Assembly (NCBI GenBank): GCA_963692995.1
Contig: OY843611.1
Location: 3,229,861-3,293,860 of the forward strand
Source: Bin87 sp963692995
GTDB lineage: Bacteria; Chloroflexota; Dehalococcoidia; Lucifugimonadales; UBA3495
Direction: 5' to 3'
Length of the DNA stretch: 64,000 bases
Shown here: in pieces, positions 16,117-24,900 of the stretch
Position numbering within the stretch: position 1 is the stretch's first letter
Layout: each line of letters starts with the position of its first letter
The notes under the pieces: model-generated
Seen by the model: only the letters and a program-made list of their open reading frames with translations
What the model was told of the DNA's origin: nothing
Databases searched by the model: none
Program-made: the position numbers and the translations under genes

Positions 16117-16560
16117 TTCGAGAATTGCACCGTCGTTCCGGCGCAAGCAGGAACCCAGGAAAAGTCTCGGCGACCGGAACGTTGGCCGGACTTTGCGCCC
16201 GCTGGATTCCCGCTTTCGCGGGAATGACGGCGGGTGGACGGGGGAATGACGGCGGGTGGACGCGGGGAATGGCGGTTCGAGGATTACACCGTCGTTCCGG
16301 CGCAAGCAGGAACCCAGGAAAAGTCTCGGCGACCGGAACGTTGGCCGGACTTTGCACCCGCTGGATTCCCGCTTTCGCGGGAATGACGTTAGGTGGACGG
16401 GGGAATGACGGCGGGTGGACGCGGGGAATGGCGGTTCGAGAATTGCACCGTCGTTCCGGCGCAAGCAGGAACCCAGGAAAAGTCCCGGCGACCGAAACGT
16501 TGGCCGGACTTTGCGCCCGCTGGATTCCCGCTTTCGCGGGAATGACGTTAGTGGAGCGCG
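16117..16560. repeat. 159-bp tandem repeat, about 2.8 copies
   Basis: The gap 16104-16599 has no gene. Copies begin with TTCGAG at 16117, 16276 and 16435, giving an exact 159-bp period; the third copy is truncated near 16560. Each unit contains a GTTCCGGCGCAAGCAGGAAC inverted-repeat segment, a GACCG(G/A)AACGTTGGCCGGAC segment and one ATTCCCGCTTTCGCGGGAAT palindrome. Copies differ at only a few positions. Confidence 0.95.
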
Positions 16561-16599
16561 GGAATGACGGCATTCCTCACGATGCCCGGCCTCCGGTGG

Positions 16600-17172
16600 T
16601 CACCACGGCAGCGCGTCCATCAGGAGCAACCACGCCACCAGGATGGTCAGCGCGATTGTGGCGGCGCTCCAGGCCGAAATCCGCCGCACCCGCCGCATCT
16701 GCCGGCGCCGCTGCCTCCGGCGGCGCATCTCCGCGCGGTAGTCCCAGGGACGCTGGGAGCGCTGGCCGTTTCTCCATACGCCCCGCCGCCGCGTTTTGGC
16801 CTCGGCCTCCGCTTCCGGAAACCCCAGCTCCCGGCCGCCGTAGCGGCGATACCACCAGGCCATGCCGCAGCGCACCATCGCCACGTTGACGCACTCCCGG
16901 CGCCTGGCGCCGGGATATACCAGTCCCACGGTGCGGCCATAGCGGTCCTTGGCGACCTCCTGGAGCCGCAGGCCGCTCCCGCGCACCAGCGATGTCAACT
17001 GCTCCCGCGCCTCCGGGCCGAAGGGCTGCGCCAGTTCCGGCGCGTCGATACCGTACAACCGCACCTGGAAGGGCTTCCGCAGGAAGCTGAACAGCCCGGC
17101 GTATTTGACTTCCAGCGAATCGCCGTCGATCACCCGCCGTATCTTCACCCGACGGGATTGTCGAGAGGCCAT
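16600..17172 (-). CDS. Thermonuclease/SNase-domain protein with C-terminal membrane anchor
   Basis: ATG 17172 (MASRQSRRVKIRR) starts a 190-residue protein. Longer in-frame extensions to 17349 would run through the C-terminal part of the upstream gene and are not used. The OB-fold nuclease has the staphylococcal-nuclease residues: Asp/Arg in VIDGDSLEV and VRLYGIDAPELAQPFG (Arg and Glu of the catalytic set) and the second Arg in DRYGRTVGLVY. A very basic RRRRQRRRQMRR stretch precedes a final hydrophobic helix (AATIALTILVAWLLLMDALPW), so the nuclease domain would be membrane-tethered at its C-terminus, which is not common in the family. It hydrolyses DNA or RNA with calcium. No clear ribosome site; start confidence moderate. 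Confidence 0.85.
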   Translation of the reverse strand: MASRQSRRVKIRRVIDGDSLEVKYAGLFSFLRKPFQVRLYGIDAPELAQPFGPEAREQLTSLVRGSGLRLQEVAKDRYGRTVGLVYPGARRRECVNVAMVRCGMAWWYRRYGGRELGFPEAEAEAKTRRRGVWRNGQRSQRPWDYRAEMRRRRQRRRQMRRVRRISAWSAATIALTILVAWLLLMDALPW

Positions 17173-17219
17173 GGTTGCCAAAGCCTGAAGGGGAGGGCAA
17201 TAATGATTCGCCCCGGCCG

Positions 17220-18107
17220 TTACACCGTCAACGGCGTATCGTCCCGGTTGGCCCACTCTCCCATGGAGGCGTCGTAGTTCTTGGCGTTCTCGAAACCGAC
17301 GAGGCGGAGTACCAAGTTTCCGTGCGCCGCACGGATGCCGGCCTGTCAATAGGAATAGGCGGTCTTATCCGGCGTGATGCCGCGCTCGGTTAGGATGCGC
17401 CGGATTTCGGTCGCGGGCTTGAACTCGTGGGTATTGCGGTCCATCAGGTGGAACCATTCCAGGTGCGCCGCGCCGGGAATGTGTCCTGCCCGCTTGTTGG
17501 TATAGTTCGCGGCGGTGCCGTCCCATTCCGCATCGCTACGCACGTCCCACACCACCACATTATCCCCGATCCGGCCCTCTAATGAGCAGGCTTCCTTCAG
17601 CTCGTCGCCGGTGGCGATGAAGGACTCGTCGGCCTGGGGAGTGAAAGTAACCGCCCCCGGCGCCTTGGGCCGGCCGAAGTCGATGGGCTGGCCGGCGTTG
17701 ACCCAGGCCCGCCATCCGCCGTTGAGCACCATGACGTTGCCGTGGCCGTAGTAGTTGAACACCCACCAGATCCGCGCGGCGGTGAGGCTCTGGGCGTGGT
17801 CGTAGGCGACCACGGTGGTAGCGTCGCCAATGCCCAGCCCTTCGGCCATGGCCTTGAACTGCTCCGGCGTCATGACATGCTGCCCGCGAGCCCCGGCGCC
17901 GAGGGCGGTGTCCGGGTCTTTGGCCCAGTTGTCGGCAACGTGGGCCGCGCCGGGAATATGTCCCCGCTGCCAGGCGTCGGCGGTGTTGGCGCAGTCCAGC
18001 ACGACCACGTTGGGGTCGTCCAGATGCGCGGCCACCCACGCCGGGTCAGTCAGATATTCCGGATGCGCGTAGTCGTTATGAGCGTCGTCGTTGGCGAAAG
18101 TGGTCAT
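17220..18107 (-). CDS. Two-domain rhodanese/3-mercaptopyruvate sulfurtransferase with TGA at the catalytic Cys codon (probable selenoprotein)
   Basis: From ATG 18107 the frame reads 253 residues and meets TGA at 17346-17348. Those residues are an inactive first rhodanese domain (EYLTDPAWVAAHLDD, ANTADAWQRGHIPGA, LNGGWRAWVNAG) and most of the second (VVWDVRSDAEWDG, KRAGHIPGAAHLEW, DKTAYSY). The active-site Cys should come next. After the TGA the same frame continues QAGIRAAHG, LVLRLVGFENAKNYDASMGE and WANRDDTPLTV to TAA at 17220-17222, giving 295 residues, the normal length for SseA-type enzymes. The loop is thus U-Q-A-G-I-R, against C-x-G-x-x-(R/T) in the family. A hairpin just past the TGA looks like a bacterial SECIS. 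TGA is an ordinary stop in other genes here. Alternatives are a nonsense mutation or a single wrong base. Confidence 0.8.
17319..17335 (-). promoter_or_regulatory. Candidate bacterial SECIS hairpin after the in-frame TGA
   Basis: On the minus strand, CCGTGC-GGC-GCACGG forms a perfect 6-bp stem (7 bp with the flanking T-A) whose loop starts GG, 17 nt after the last base of TGA. bSECIS elements are known to need a stem-loop immediately downstream with a G in the first two loop bases. The region is GC-rich and coding, so a chance hairpin is possible. Confidence 0.5.
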
Positions 18108-18287
18108 GGAAAACTCCAGCAGATAGCGAGTTGGCCGAATTGCGAGTTGGCCGAATTGTAGGTTGCCCCGCCGCCATGGGTCAACGACCCTTGATTAACG
18201 ACCCTTTGCTCCCCGGCTCTCCCATTCGATCATTGTAACGAAGCTGGCCGGAAACTGGTAAAGTGAAATAGTCCGTCCCGAACCGCC

Positions 18288-21200
18288 ATGTCTCGCATCA
18301 CCCTTACCCAAATCGGCCAACCCGCCCGGAGGGCCCTCGCCGCTGCCGTTGCCGCCGCGCAGCCGGCCAATGGCGACGATCCCTTTGCCCGCGTGGTTGT
18401 CATCACCGCCCATCGTGACGTGGCCAGCTCGGTGCGCCACCTGCTGGGCGCGCGCAACGTGCTCAACGTGACGGCCCAAACGGGGGAGCGTTTGGCGGCA
18501 GAGCTGGCCCGGCCCATGCTTCGTCCGGCCGGGGATGACAGCGCGCCCCAACGCCGGCCATTGAACCGCCTGGACGAATCCCAGGCCGTGCGTCGGGTCG
18601 CCGACCAGTGGCTGGCCTCCGACAGTCTCCCGCTCTCGCCGGCGGGACGACGCCGGCTGTACGCCGAACTGGCCGGCGCTTTCCGCCAGTGGGAGCAGCG
18701 GCCGGCCCTTGACGGTGCCGACGCTCCCCCCATGGATAGCTCGTCGAGCCAGGCCCGCCGGAACCTGCCCGGCCTGAACTTGCCCGAGTTGTACGGCAAA
18801 TTCCGAGCCCTGCTGGCCCGGAAGGGCTGTTACACCCGGTACGAACTGCCCAGGCTGGCGGCGCAAGCCCTGCCCGACCACTGGCCGCCGGGCCGGGAGC
18901 CGGCAGTCATCTACTATCTGCCCCGCCATCTTACCCAGGGCGAGCTGGAGCTGATGCAGGTCCTGCTGGGACGGGGCAAGTGCCGGGTCATCATCGGATT
19001 GAACGGCGCTGGCGACGCCGATGGGCCGGCGCTGGCCTTGTATGACCGGCTTACCGGCGGGGAGACTACGACGGATGACGCTACGACGGATGGCGCTATG
19101 CCGTTGCAGCGGGCGGTTGCCCGCAACGCCCTGACCGTTACCGTCGCGCCGGACCCGGTGGAGGAGGTTCGGGCCGTGGCGCGGCGCATAATTGCGCTGG
19201 CCGACGACGTGCCCTTCCATCGTATCGCCGTAGTGCACCGGCAAGAATCGCCCTACGACAGCCTGTTGCGTCAGGAGCTGGATTTCGCCGGCATCCCCAG
19301 TTCCGGGGTGCCGCGACGCACGCTGGCCGACACCGGGGCCGGACGGTTCCTGCTAGGCGCGCTGGCGTTGCTGGCGTCAATGGACGGCGGCGCGGACGCC
19401 GAACCCGCCATCGACCGAGAGCAGTTCATCCACCTGATTATGTCGTGTCCGGTGCGGTTCCCGCCGGATCCAAACGCCCATCGGCGCCGACCAGGGTACG
19501 AAGTCCCGGCCACGCAGTGGGCCGACCTGGCCCGGGCGGCGCGGGCCAATGGAACGGCCCGGGAGTGGGCCGCCCGGCTGGAGGCTTACGTCGAGCAGCA
19601 AGTCCGGCGGGAACGGGAACGCTCCGGCGAGGCAGTCGTCGGAACCGGGCCGCCCGGCGCGGGCCGCCTTAGCGCCTTTATCGACCGGCTAGCGCGCCGC
19701 CTGGGGCAATTGCGCGGTTCCGCCGAACCGGAGCGGGCGTGGCAGTCGGCGGCCGAGCGGCTCAAGGCGCTGCTGGCCGATTACCACCGATGCGCCGAGG
19801 ACGACGCGGAGGACTGCCGGCGCATTGCCGCAATCCTGGACGGCCTTAGCCGGATGGCGGATTGGGACGCCGAATACGACGTGGACGTTTTACGTGAGAC
19901 CATCGGCGACGAGTTGCAGAGTCCGGTGTCCTACCGGGGCCGGCCGGTCGGTTCCGGCGTGTACGTGGGCCCGCCGTCCGGCATCGTGGGCACGACGTAC
20001 CGCATGGTTTTCGCCGTCGGCATGGCGGAAGGCCAGTTTCCCCCGTCCCACCGTCCCACCATCGTGGACGAGTGGCGGGACGGCGGCGCGGCGGCCCGGA
20101 CTAGGCGCGCGCTGGAACGCTACGAATTCCTTGGCGCGGTGGCTTCTGCCGACCGGGTCCGGCTCAGCTACGCCGTGGCCGGCGCCAACCGCCGCCTGGC
20201 CTACCCGTCGCCCTGGCTGCTGGAAGCCGCCAACCTCCTTCACGAGGCCACGGTCGGCCCCGGCAGACGCCTCGCCGCCGAGAACCTGGCCGCCGACGCC
20301 GCCGGCAAGCCGTGGCTCACCGTCATACCGTCGCGGGAGGCTGGCCTGCGGCAGCTGGCCAATGCCGTGGGCCAGGTGCGGGGCGACGCTGCCGCCCCGG
20401 CCGATTTAGCCGACTACAACCTGATGCACCTGCTGGCCAGCGCCTCCGGCCCGTTGGAATCCCATCCCGCCTGGGCCGCCGACGCCCGCGTACTGCGGAG
20501 CCTGGCGGCTCGAGCGGCCCGGGATCCCCGTCTGAATAGTTCCCTTACCCAGTGGGACGGGCGTGCCGGATACGCTTCTCGTCGAGTATCCGACATCGGC
20601 GCCGCCGACCGCCCGGTATCGCCCAGCGCCCTGGAAACGTGGGCCACCTGCCCCTATCGTTACTTCCTGAGCCGCGTGCTGGGTATCTCACCGTCGCCCG
20701 TCGCCGCCGACGAAGTTGAAATATCCGCCCTGGATCGCGGCGTGTTGGTACATCGCATATTGGAGGTGTTCGTCAACCGGGGAATGCAATCGGAGGAGCA
20801 GTTGCTGGCGCTGGCCGACACGGAATTCGCCGCCGCCGCGGGCCTGAGCATCACCGGCTACCCGCTGCTTTGGGAGATGGAAAAGGCGACCATCCGGGCC
20901 GGCCTGCGGCGTTTCTGGAACGCGGACGCCAAATGGCTGGGCGAGCCGTCGCTGGAATCCCGCTCCGAGCAGAGTTTCGACGACGTGCGCCTGGATGTTC
21001 CCGGCCTGGGCATCGTGCATTTTCGCGGCAAGATCGACCGGCTGGACGTGCTGGCCGGCCAGGTGCGCCTGCGGGATTTCAAGACCGGCGCCCCGGATCG
21101 CTATACGTCTGCCCCCACTGGGCAAAACGCCTATACCGTAGCCAACGGGCGGGCCCTCCAACTCCCGGTGTACGTCGCAGCGGCCCGCCAAATGTACCCC

Positions 21201-21512
21201 GACAGCGACATTACGGCTTCCTACTGCTTCCCCTTGAGCGATCAGCCCACCCGCGAGGGCAGACCGTACACCGATGCGGAGGGGCTGGCCGAGTTTTACG
21301 AAACCCTGCGCCGGATCCTGGGCGCCGCCCGCGCCGGCATATTCCCCGCCACGCCGGAGGAAGGGGATCGCGGCAACTGCCGCTACTGCGACTTCAACCG
21401 CCTCTGCCCGGCCCGCCGCCGGCAGATCTGGGAGCGCAAGGGCCGCAGCGACCCCGACGTGCAACCCTTCAACGCCCTGGGCGGCCGGGCCGCCGTGGCA
21501 ACCGATGACTAG
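18288..21512 (+). CDS. addB: AddB-like helicase-nuclease subunit (PD-(D/E)XK nuclease family)
   Basis: The 1074-residue protein begins MSRITLTQIGQPARRAL. The N-terminal two thirds is a degenerate UvrD-like fold without a clear Walker A, as in AddB. The C-terminal 300 residues hold a RecB-type nuclease: SPSALETWATCPYRYFLSRV, GVLVHRILEVF, and the catalytic strands KIDRLDVL and VRLRDFKTG. The lone Cys of ATCPYRYF plus CRYCDFNRLC near the C-terminus gives the four Cys of the AddB iron-sulfur cluster. With AddA it would process double-strand breaks to a recombinogenic 3' end at Chi-like sites. It is the first gene of a three-gene run (addB, small protease-like, addA). N-terminal helicase motifs are weak, so a CRISPR-Cas4-unrelated PD-(D/E)XK protein is the only other reading. 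Confidence 0.9.
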   Translation: MSRITLTQIGQPARRALAAAVAAAQPANGDDPFARVVVITAHRDVASSVRHLLGARNVLNVTAQTGERLAAELARPMLRPAGDDSAPQRRPLNRLDESQAVRRVADQWLASDSLPLSPAGRRRLYAELAGAFRQWEQRPALDGADAPPMDSSSSQARRNLPGLNLPELYGKFRALLARKGCYTRYELPRLAAQALPDHWPPGREPAVIYYLPRHLTQGELELMQVLLGRGKCRVIIGLNGAGDADGPALALYDRLTGGETTTDDATTDGAMPLQRAVARNALTVTVAPDPVEEVRAVARRIIALADDVPFHRIAVVHRQESPYDSLLRQELDFAGIPSSGVPRRTLADTGAGRFLLGALALLASMDGGADAEPAIDREQFIHLIMSCPVRFPPDPNAHRRRPGYEVPATQWADLARAARANGTAREWAARLEAYVEQQVRRERERSGEAVVGTGPPGAGRLSAFIDRLARRLGQLRGSAEPERAWQSAAERLKALLADYHRCAEDDAEDCRRIAAILDGLSRMADWDAEYDVDVLRETIGDELQSPVSYRGRPVGSGVYVGPPSGIVGTTYRMVFAVGMAEGQFPPSHRPTIVDEWRDGGAAARTRRALERYEFLGAVASADRVRLSYAVAGANRRLAYPSPWLLEAANLLHEATVGPGRRLAAENLAADAAGKPWLTVIPSREAGLRQLANAVGQVRGDAAAPADLADYNLMHLLASASGPLESHPAWAADARVLRSLAARAARDPRLNSSLTQWDGRAGYASRRVSDIGAADRPVSPSALETWATCPYRYFLSRVLGISPSPVAADEVEISALDRGVLVHRILEVFVNRGMQSEEQLLALADTEFAAAAGLSITGYPLLWEMEKATIRAGLRRFWNADAKWLGEPSLESRSEQSFDDVRLDVPGLGIVHFRGKIDRLDVLAGQVRLRDFKTGAPDRYTSAPTGQNAYTVANGRALQLPVYVAAARQMYPDSDITASYCFPLSDQPTREGRPYTDAEGLAEFYETLRRILGAARAGIFPATPEEGDRGNCRYCDFNRLCPARRRQIWERKGRSDPDVQPFNALGGRAAVATDD

Positions 21513-21576
21513 GGCTTGTTGACGTTTCCCGTCATTGCAGCATCCAATCAACACAGACAACTTCAGGAGAAACATC

Positions 21577-21933
21577 GTGGGAACGATAACGGTGACGATA
21601 GGAATTGGCGACCTACTGGGCCGGCGATTCGAGGAACTGGAGGTTACAGTCGATACCGGCTCAATCTACACAGCGGCGCCCAGAGCATTGCTGCAAAGAT
21701 TAGGCGTGCCGGTCGAAAGGTCGCTCCCCTCCGAGACGGCTGACGGGAGGATCGTTCCGGTTGACGTGGGACACGCCACCATAAGACTGGAGGGGTTGGA
21801 GTTCCCCACGCCGGTCATATTCGCGGAAGACTACGAGCCAAGCCTGCTGGGCGTAGTCTCCCTGGAGGAAGCGGCCCTCGCCATCGACCCCCTGGCGGGG
21901 CGACTGATACCAACAAACCTGCTGCGCTACTAA
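21577..21933 (+). CDS. Retropepsin-like (clan AA) aspartyl protease-fold protein
   Basis: GTG 21577 is chosen because AGGAGA (21565-21570) precedes it by 6 nt. The 118-residue protein has the single-domain clan AA pattern: the catalytic-type VDTGSIYTAAP at about residues 24-34, a flap-like strand (TADGRIVPVDVGHATIRLEG), and the hydrophobic motif PSLLGVVSLEEAALAID near the C-terminus. Active enzymes form dimers, each giving one Asp. Small proteins of this kind are common and mostly unassigned. Its place between addB and addA, 64 bp after one and 8 bp before the other, is odd and suggests co-expression. A role in RecBCD-like function is not known. Confidence 0.85.
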   Translation: MGTITVTIGIGDLLGRRFEELEVTVDTGSIYTAAPRALLQRLGVPVERSLPSETADGRIVPVDVGHATIRLEGLEFPTPVIFAEDYEPSLLGVVSLEEAALAIDPLAGRLIPTNLLRY

Positions 21934-21941
21934 CGAAACCG

Positions 21942-24900
21942 ATGCCTAACCCGACTGACGACGCCAGCGCCGGCCGGCGCATCGTCCGCGACCTGGACGC
22001 CAACCTCATCGTTGAGGCCGGCGCCGGCACGGGCAAGACCTACGCCCTGGTCAGCCGCGTGGTAGCGCTGGTGAAGGCTGGGGTCAGGATGGAAAACATC
22101 GTTGCCATCACCTTCACCGAGATGGCGGCGGCGGAACTGTCGGAACGCATTCGCACCCGCATGGACGATTTGCTGGATGACGCATACCGGGCCGGCTCGG
22201 ATGATCCGCTGGTTAGCGACGGGATGACGCGCATCGTATGGTCGGATGAAGAACTCCGGCGCATCAGCGACGCGATCGCCGAGCTGGACCGGGCGTCCAT
22301 CCAGACCATTCACAGCTTTGCCGCCCAGTTGCTCCGCCAGCGGCCCATGGCGGCGGGCTTGCCCTACGGCTGGGCACAGTGGGACGAACTGGACGCGGCC
22401 CAGGATTTTGCCGAAAGGTGGGATGCCTGGCTGAAGTGGGCGCTGGGCGACGGCCCTGACGCGGATCCCCAGTTGCAGCGGGTGCTGCGCTCGCTGCTCA
22501 GCAGCGGCATTGGGCTGTCCCACTGGCGCGACCTGGCCGTCGCTTTGCGCCGGTCGTATCACCGCATCCCCGACGCGAGCCGCCTGCCTTCCGTGGACTT
22601 GCCTGCCGTTTGCCGGGACACGTTGCAGGAATTGCAAGCGCTGGCCGGTGAGTGCAGCGATCAATCCGACCGGCTGTTTGAGCAGTTGGCGGGGGCAATC
22701 GCAACCGTCAAGGCGGCGCTCAACGTCGCAGATGACCCGGTGGCGGCTACGGAGGCCCTGGACGGCGGCGCCAAGGTTGACTACTCGGGCAATGTCGGCG
22801 CCCAAAGCAGATGGAAGCGGCCTCCCGCGGACATTCGCGCCGCATTTCGCAAGACCGGCCGGTCGTTTGAGCCGGCCGTTCGACAGGCTCTGCTGTATCC
22901 GCTGCTGCTGAACCTCCACCAACATTTCGCGGTGGGGTACGCCGCGGATCGCAGAGCCGACGGCGCGGCGACCTTCGACGACCTGCTGGTGTGGGCCCGG
23001 GATCTGCTGCGGGACAACGCCGACGCCCGCCGCCATTTCCAGGGCCGCTACACCCATATCCTCATCGACGAGTTCCAGGACACCGACCCGTTGCAGGCCG
23101 AAATCGGCTTCTACCTGGCCGCCGCCGGCGCTGCCCCGGTGGGCCGGCAGCCCTGGCACACGCTGCCCCTGGCTTCGGGCCGGTTGTTCATCGTGGGCGA
23201 CGCCAAGCAGTCCATCTACCGCTTTCGCGGCGCCGATCCGGGGGTCGTTCAGCAGGTGAAGCAGGGCCGTCAGCTGGACGAACTCACCCTCTCCGAAAAC
23301 CGCCGCTCGCAGCAGCCGGTGCTGGAGTGGGTCAACGCCGTGTTCGGGCAGGTGATGGGTGATGACGCCTCCGGCCGGCAAGCGCAGTATGTCCCCTTGC
23401 AGCCCAACGCCGGCGTCCAGCAAGATGGCCTGGACGCCGGCGTAAAGGTGTTCGGGGAACCTTCGGATGGTCGGGCCGACGACGTCCGCCGGCGGGAAGC
23501 CGCGCAGATTGCCTGCTTGATCGGAGCCTACACCACCGACGGCGGCGACCGCCTGAAGGTGTATGACAAGGATGCCGGCTGCCGTCGCCCGGCCCGGCTG
23601 GATGACGTGTGCATCCTGGTCCGCACCCGCGTCGGACTGGGCATACTGGAGCATGCCCTGGAGGACGCCGGCATTCCTTACCGCATCGAGGGCGGCTCCC
23701 TGCTGTTCGACACGCAGGAGGTGCGAGACCTCCTCAACTGCCTGCGCGCCATTGACAACCCGGCCGACGCGGTGGCGGTGGTGGCCGCCCTGCGCTCGCC
23801 GGCCTTCGCCTGCTCCGATGTTGACCTGCTGAACTGGCGAGAAACCGGCGCCACGTGGAACTATCTGGACTTGGCCGACGGCGTGGAGCCGTCCCCGGTC
23901 GGCGACGGCATGGCCCGTCTCCGCGAGTATCACCGGCGTCGCCGCGCCGCGCCGGTCTCCCGTCTCATCAGTGAGTTCGTGCGCGAGCGCCGGCTGGAGG
24001 AGCTGGATCTGGTCGAATACCGCCCCCGGGAGATGTGGCGGCGCCGCCAGTTCCTGGTGGAGCAGGCCCGTATTCTGGAGACCGATGGCCCTACCGCCGG
24101 CGTACCGGCATCCTGGAACCTGCGCCAGTTCATTCGGTGGGCCGAGACGCAGCGGGATGACGCCAGCCGGATCAACGAGCTGCCGGCCCCGGAGAGCGAC
24201 GATGATGCCGTGCGCATCATGACCATGCACTCCGCCAAGGGTCTGGAGTTCCCCATCGTCATCCTGCTCGACCTGGACTATACCCCTCGTTCCAGTTCTC
24301 CCGTCGTGCTGGTGGATCCCGACACCGGAAGGGCGGCGGTATCCATTGGCGCAGCCAGCGCGGGAATCCGCACTCTCGAGTACGCTGAACTGGCCGAAAC
24401 GGAAGTCGCCCACCGCGTTGCCGAAGAGGTGCGCCTTGCCTACGTCGCCGCGACACGGGCCCGCGACCATCTGCTGGTCAGCCGGCATTGCCGGCAATCC
24501 GGCGACGGGACGCTCCCCAAAACCGTCATTGCAGTCATCGCGGAGCAATCGGACACCCTGCCCCATTCGCAGATTGAGACGATACCGGACGCGCCGATCC
24601 GCCCTCCGCCCCCAGAACCGGCCAACGATCTGACTCCGCCGGCCAACGATCTGACTCCGCCGGCCTACGACGCGGTAACGTGGCAACGGGACAGGACGGC
24701 ATCGATTGAGCGTCGCAAGACGCCACAGGCGGTTACTGCCACGTGGCTGGCCCGTCAAGCTGCTTCGGTTGCCTCCGCAGCGGCGGCACAGGAAGCGGTC
24801 GCGCCGGAAGAGGCCGCGCCGGTCATCGATGACAAGGACGCCGAACCGGACGAAGAGCAGCCCTGGTCGGGGGGACGCGGCGGTACTGCCTTCGGCAGCG

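Noticed and set aside
16117..16560. CRISPR array
   Set aside because: The 159-bp period, internal palindromes and nearly identical whole units are not repeat-spacer structure.
16067..16889. Open frames through the 159-bp array and palindromes on both strands
   Set aside because: They translate repeat DNA, lack ribosome sites and end in neighbouring genes.
18195..19244. Minus-strand open frames opposite addB
   Set aside because: They are shadows; the plus-strand frame is complete with nuclease and Cys motifs.
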